Assembly (NCBI GenBank): GCA_033549365.1 | Contig: JAWSUF010000009.1 | Coordinates: 46,278 to 110,277, forward strand | DNA length: 64,000 bases | DNA from: Acidobacteriota bacterium | GTDB taxonomy: Bacteria > Acidobacteriota > Aminicenantia > Aminicenantales > Saccharicenantaceae | Direction: 5' to 3' | Shown here: one piece after another, positions 57,782-64,000 of the stretch | Numbering within the stretch: position 1 is the first letter of the stretch | Layout: each line of letters starts with the position of its first letter | Notes under the pieces: model-generated | What the model was told of the DNA's origin: nothing | The model's input: only the letters and a program-made list of their open reading frames with translations | Database searches by the model: none | Translations under genes and position numbers: made by a program

Positions 57782-60139
57782 ATGGCCAAGCCAAGCAAGA
57801 GAACCAAGAGAATGGGGTTGGCTGCGGCCGGGGGAGTCGCCGCTTTGATCGTCATTCTCAAACTGACCGCCCCGGGGGCGCTTTTCGACGATCCGCTTTC
57901 GCCGGTTCTATTCAGTCAGGAGGGCCGGCTCCTGGGGGCCCGCACAGCCGTTGACGGGCAATGGCGCTTTCCCCAGGGGGAAGATGTGCCCGCCCGCTTT
58001 TTCCGGGTTCTTCTTCAATATGAAGACCGGCGCTTTTTTTGGCATCCGGGCGTCGATCCCGCGGCCGTCGTCCGCTCCGCAGCGCTCAACCTTCGGGCCG
58101 GCCGGGTCCGGAGCGGAGCGAGCACGATCACCATGCAGGTGGTGAGGCTGTCGAGAAAAAACCCCAGGCGGACCTATTTCGAGAAAATGAAGGAGGCGGC
58201 TCTGGCCTTCAGGGTCGAGCTCTCGCGGTCGAAAAAAGAGATCCTGGCGCTTTTCACCGCCCATGCCCCGTTCGGCGGCAACGTCGTCGGCATCGACGCC
58301 GCATCCTGGATGTATTTCGGGCGAAGTCCGCGGGAATTGAGCTGGGCCGAAGCCGCCTATCTCGCCGTTCTTCCCAAGGATCCGGGATTGATCGCCTCGC
58401 CGGAAGGCCGGATGCGCATCCTTGAAAAGAGAAATGCGCTGCTCGATCGTCTGAAGCGCCGGAATATCATATCCGACCTGGAGTACCGTCTGGCCCTTAC
58501 GGAATCCATACCCGAAGCTTTCCGCCCCGTGCCACGCGAAGCGCCCCACCTTCTTGACAGCCTGGCCGCCCGGAGAGATATCCGGACGCCCTACCATTCT
58601 TTGCTGAAGGCCGATCTTCAGAGAACTCTCGCCCGCATCACCCGGGAGCAGGGCGACCGGCTGTTCCACATCGGCATCCGGAATCTGGCCGCCGTTATCA
58701 TCGACAATTCGACAGCCGACGTTGTCGCCTACATCGGCAACGTGGGCCTCGACCGGGAGGGGGATTGCGGTCAACATGTGGATATCCTTCTGAGTCCGCG
58801 GAGCACGGGGAGCATCCTCAAGCCTTTTCTCTATGCGGCCATGATTCAGGAGGGCGGCATCACGCCGTTGACGCTCGTCCCGGACACTCCGGTCCGCTTC
58901 GAAAATTTCCGCCCGGAAAACTTCGACCGCCGGTTCCGTGGAGCCGTCCCGGCCCGGGCCGCTCTGGCCTGGTCCTTGAATGTGCCCGCCGTGAGGATGT
59001 TGAGGGAGTTCGGGATTCCGCGGATGACCAACCGGTTGAGACAATGGGGCATGACGACCCTCACCCGTTCTCCCGAACATTACGGCTTGACCCTGGTTCT
59101 CGGCGGCGCCGAAGGCCGGTTACTGGAGATCGCCGCACTTTATGCAGGGTTGGCCAGGACGGCCATGGAATTCGAGGACGGCAGTCTGGAACTCCGGCTG
59201 CTGCGCGACGATACTCCGGTTCCCTCGAGGTTGAGCGAACTGGGCCCCGGAGCGGCCTATTTGACGCTCGAAGCCCTGACCGCGGTCAACCGCCCCGACG
59301 AGGAGGGTTTCTGGAGGAATTTCAGCTCGGCCAAGTGGGCGGCCTGGAAAACCGGCACGAGCTTCGGCCTGAGAGATGCCTGGGCGGTCGGCGTCACGCC
59401 CCGCTATACGGTCGGAATCTGGGCCGGGAACGCCGACGGCGAGGGCAAACCCGGCCTGACGGGGCTGTCCGCGGCGGCCCCGGTTCTCTTTGATGTTCTT
59501 CATGCCCTCGATACGGGCGGGAGGATCAACCGGCCCCGCCGGGGTCTCAAGCCGATTCAGGTGTGCCGCGACTCGGGCTTTCTTGCCTCGCCTCTCTGTC
59601 CTTCAGAAACGGTTTGGGTTCCCGAGGAAAGCCGTTTCAACCGGGTCTGCGTCTACCACCAGCGGATTCATCTCGACGCCTCGGGACGCTTTCGGGTGGA
59701 CAGCCGTTGCGAGTCCGTGGACCGGATGCGACCCGAGTCCTGGTTCATCCTTCCTCCGGTTCAGGAGTTTTACTACAGGAAAGACCATCCGGAATACCGG
59801 CTGCTGCCTCCCTTTCGCGCCGACTGCGGCAGCCCTCTGGACGCGGGCCGTCAGGTCATGAATCTGGTCTATCCCGATCCCGATACGTCGGTCTATATCC
59901 CCGTGGACATTGACGGGCGCAGGGGGGAGGTTGTCTTCGAGGCCGTCCACAGCGAGGTCGATGCCGTGATCCATTGGCATATCGACGACATGTACGTGAC
60001 TTCGACCCAGAGGTTCCACCAGATCGCCGTTGATCCCGATCCGGGAGACCGGGTGCTGATCCTGGTCGATGGCCAAGGACGGAGGCTGGTCCGGCCGTTC
60101 AAGGTCATCAGTCCGGCTCGCAAAGAACTCCGGCCTTGA
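57782..60139 (+). CDS. pbpC: Penicillin-binding protein 1C
   Basis: A 785-residue class A penicillin-binding protein. One membrane anchor (about 12-30) is followed by the GT51 glycosyltransferase domain (LQYEDRRFFWHPGVDP, GASTITMQVVRLSRK). The transpeptidase domain has the SxxK Ser in STGSILKP, SxN as SLN (AWSLNVPA) and KTG in WKTGTSFGLRDAW. A BiPBP_C domain closes the protein. All catalytic motifs are present. The ribosome-binding site is weak. It converges with uvrC and overlaps its 3' end by 32 bp. Confidence 0.96.
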   Translation: MAKPSKRTKRMGLAAAGGVAALIVILKLTAPGALFDDPLSPVLFSQEGRLLGARTAVDGQWRFPQGEDVPARFFRVLLQYEDRRFFWHPGVDPAAVVRSAALNLRAGRVRSGASTITMQVVRLSRKNPRRTYFEKMKEAALAFRVELSRSKKEILALFTAHAPFGGNVVGIDAASWMYFGRSPRELSWAEAAYLAVLPKDPGLIASPEGRMRILEKRNALLDRLKRRNIISDLEYRLALTESIPEAFRPVPREAPHLLDSLAARRDIRTPYHSLLKADLQRTLARITREQGDRLFHIGIRNLAAVIIDNSTADVVAYIGNVGLDREGDCGQHVDILLSPRSTGSILKPFLYAAMIQEGGITPLTLVPDTPVRFENFRPENFDRRFRGAVPARAALAWSLNVPAVRMLREFGIPRMTNRLRQWGMTTLTRSPEHYGLTLVLGGAEGRLLEIAALYAGLARTAMEFEDGSLELRLLRDDTPVPSRLSELGPGAAYLTLEALTAVNRPDEEGFWRNFSSAKWAAWKTGTSFGLRDAWAVGVTPRYTVGIWAGNADGEGKPGLTGLSAAAPVLFDVLHALDTGGRINRPRRGLKPIQVCRDSGFLASPLCPSETVWVPEESRFNRVCVYHQRIHLDASGRFRVDSRCESVDRMRPESWFILPPVQEFYYRKDHPEYRLLPPFRADCGSPLDAGRQVMNLVYPDPDTSVYIPVDIDGRRGEVVFEAVHSEVDAVIHWHIDDMYVTSTQRFHQIAVDPDPGDRVLILVDGQGRRLVRPFKVISPARKELRP

Positions 60140-61849
60140 GAGTCCGGGCGGCTTTTCGACCGACGATCGCCGCCACGTCTTCCTCCCGGGCGGCCTGAAC
60201 GGCTTCCAGGCTGCCGAAACGTTCCAGCAAAGCCTGTTTTCTTTTGGGGCCGATTCCGTGAATCCCATCGAGAAGCGAGACCAAACTCTTTTTTTCCCGC
60301 CGCTTGCGATGATGGATGACCGCAAACCGATGGGCTTCATCCCGGATTCTCTGGAACAGCTTCAGGGCCGGCGATGTTCCTTCGAGGCGAAGGCCGTTGG
60401 GAGCTCCCGCGGAGAAGATGATCTCTTCACGCTTGGCCAGAGAGACAACAGGGACGGCATCAAGTCCGAGCCGGGCCAGGGCCTTCCGGGCCGCCGACAA
60501 TTGCCCCTTTCCACCGTCGACAAATACGAGATCCGGAAGCCTCCCGTTTTCTTGGAGAATCCGGGAATACCTGCGGCGGATGACTTCGGCGAGGGCGGCC
60601 GTATCGTCGGATTTGGAGGCCGTCCGGATGCGGAAGATGCGGTAATTTTTTCGATCGGGACGATCGTTTGTGAAGACCACCAGGGAACCCACGGACTCCT
60701 CACCGCCGGTATGAGAGATATCAAAGCCCTCGATCGTTTCCGGGGATTTTTTCAAACCCAGGAGTTCGGCCAGGACGCCCGTGGATGAGAGAACGGCCGT
60801 TCCGCCGGAGAGCGCGGCCTCTGCGTTTCGCGAGGCAAGATCGACGAGATGTTTCGCCCGCCCGGACCGGGGGACGTTGTGAAATGGCCGCTTGGGCTTG
60901 GGAAAAAAGGGGAGAAGCAGACGCGGAGGAGGAGGCTCATCCTTGTAGGCTTCCTCCAGAAGTGAGGTGAGAACGGCGGAACTCGAGGCCGCCGGAGCCA
61001 CGTCCTTGACGATGACCCGGGAGTCTTCGACACGGCCCGCCCGCATGTGGAACATGAAGAGAACGGCGCGGCCGCCCGAACGGGCGAAGCCGGCCGCATC
61101 CTGGTCCTCCAGGCCTGTTGAAATGGTTTCCGATTTCCGGTTGAGGTCGTCGAGAACAAAGATGAGGTCCCGGAGACGCGCGGCCTGTTCAAAGTCCTGG
61201 TCGGCCGACGCCGCATCCATCTTCTTTTTCAATGATGATGACAGTTCGCCTGTCCGGCCCTCGAGAAACAACAGAGCGTCGGCAACATTCTCGGCGTAGG
61301 CCGATTCGGAAATGACGCCCGTGCAGGGTGCGGAACAGAGCCCGAGATCGTGTTCGAGGCAGGGTCTTTTCCGACCCTTGAAGACGGAATCGGGACACGT
61401 CCGGAGACCGAAATGTTTGGCTGCCAGGCGGAGCGCGGCTCGGGCCCGCGAGGCCGGACTGAAAGGCCCGAAAGTCCGGCTTCCGGCCGGATCGACCTTG
61501 CGGCTCAAAGAGATTCCGGGAAAACGGTTTCCGGCGGTCAGTTTCAGGAAGGGAAAACTCTTGTCGTCCTTGAGGCGGAGATTGAAGGGCGGTCGGTGCT
61601 GGCGGACGTAATTGCTTTCGAGGAAGGCGGCCTCCCGTTCCGAACCGGCCAGGATGACGTCGATATCGGCCGTCCGCTCGAGGATGCGTCGAACCTTGTC
61701 GTCGCCGGACGCTGAAAAATAGGATTTGACCCGGTCCCGGAGCGAACGGGCTTTCCCAATGTAGACGACGGCTCCGCCGGCATCCCGGAAGAAATAGATT
61801 CCCGGTTTGTCCGGAAGCCTTGCGGCCTTGTCCCTGAGGCGTTTAAGGG

Positions 61850-61853
<4 letters not shown>
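60108..61853 (-). CDS. uvrC: UvrABC excinuclease subunit C
   Basis: Makes both incisions in nucleotide excision repair. The 581 residues comprise a GIY-YIG nuclease (GIYFFRDAGGAVVYIGKARSLRDRV), a UVR domain (ASADQDFEQAARLRDLIFVLDDL), an RNase-H-like nuclease (VFVDGGKGQLSAARKAL) and C-terminal helix-hairpin-helix repeats (LLDGIHGIGPKRKQALLERFG). Its ATG overlaps the uvrB stop (ATGA). Confidence 0.96.
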
Positions 61854-63853
<2,000 letters not shown>

Positions 63854-63870
63854 ATCATTATATCATTGCC

Positions 63871-64000
63871 AGAAAACCCCAGGCTTTTAAGCCTGGGGAT
63901 GAATGGCACCCGGAACGAAGCCAGCGAAGCTGGCGAAGTGGAGGCAAATCCGGCATAATCTGGCTATGGTCAGATACGCCACGGGAGCTCATACCAAGCA
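63871..64000 (+). mobile_element. IS200/IS605-like element, left end (cut by window edge)
   Basis: A perfect 10-bp hairpin (CCCCAGGCTT-TT-AAGCCTGGGG, 63877-63898) and a second hairpin (GCCAGC-GAA-GCTGGC, 63920-63934) precede a coding start that resembles TnpA. Hairpin-bearing ends without terminal inverted repeats are characteristic of this single-strand transposon family. The exact left boundary is not visible. Confidence 0.6.
63966..64000 (+). CDS. Y1 transposase TnpA, 5' fragment (continues beyond window)
   Basis: Eleven complete codons (MVRYATGAHTK) are visible, resembling the N-terminus of IS200-type Y1 transposases, where a short basic stretch precedes the HTK or HSK motif. A CATAAT box ends 6 nt before the ATG, which would give a leaderless message. 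The catalytic Tyr and HUH motif lie outside the window. The hairpins upstream support the call. Confidence 0.55.
   Translation, partial: MVRYATGAHTK

Overview
The window looks like one contig from an uncultured, GC-rich, anaerobic or facultative bacterium of the Acidobacteriota/Aminicenantota type. Grounds: a secreted VWFA-related protein of the kind abundant in Acidobacteria, an S46 dipeptidyl-peptidase, zinc-ribbon Ser/Thr kinases with TolB/TPR or SUMF1 tails, a DUF3014 protein, and two tungsten-type aldehyde:ferredoxin oxidoreductases (AOR). The placement is inference. There is no rRNA, CRISPR array or prophage. Most of the window is ordinary, tightly packed chromosome with many ATGA-type overlaps.

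Layout. 0-10.4 kb: oligopeptidase B lipoprotein (cut by the left edge), pyruvate kinase, VWFA-related protein, a membrane protein with a degenerate HD-GYP domain, a class V aminotransferase overlapping a DUF362 ferredoxin protein, and a leftward tRNA-Pro(CGG)-cupin-AOR unit. 10.4-20.5 kb: S46 peptidase, ABC-F ATPase, a pstSCAB1B2 phosphate transporter, then DUF4097 and DUF3014 proteins. 20.5-28.3 kb: a leftward MerR/tRNA-Pro(GGG)/cupin/surE/radical-SAM block, then rarA, a beta-propeller lipoprotein, an HD protein, a MobB-ThiF fusion and ppnP. 28.3-39 kb: acetamidase/formamidase, two partly duplicated Ser/Thr kinases, and a leftward AOR-MoaD-aldehyde dehydrogenase operon. 39-46.4 kb: PspC, deoxynucleoside kinase, panBCD, guaB and secA. 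46.4-48.3 kb: an AT-richer patch with BON and DUF3185 genes and a csbD remnant, then YjbQ. 48.3-64 kb: feoAB, an NSS-family Na+ symporter, alpha-2-macroglobulin, pbpC, uvrC and uvrB, ending in the left end of an IS200/IS605-like element.

How the genes connect. The two AORs need a W/Mo-pterin cofactor and ferredoxin. The window also carries a Gly-Gly-ending MoaD-like protein, a MobB-ThiF fusion that could adenylate such a carrier, and a DUF362 dicluster ferredoxin protein. Phosphate and iron uptake are each encoded as compact operons. PbpC with alpha-2-macroglobulin forms the known periplasmic defence/repair pair. UvrB and UvrC form a repair operon.

Most notable observations: (1) two intergenic copies of a roughly 165-bp folded element with a conserved core and different but still perfectly complementary stems; (2) two PstB ATPases whose motif losses are reciprocal, predicting a heterodimer with one canonical and one degenerate ATP site; (3) the MobB-ThiF fusion; (4) a kinase-SUMF1-alpha/beta-hydrolase fusion; (5) several genes with good promoters placed so close to the start codon that their mRNAs should be leaderless or nearly so.
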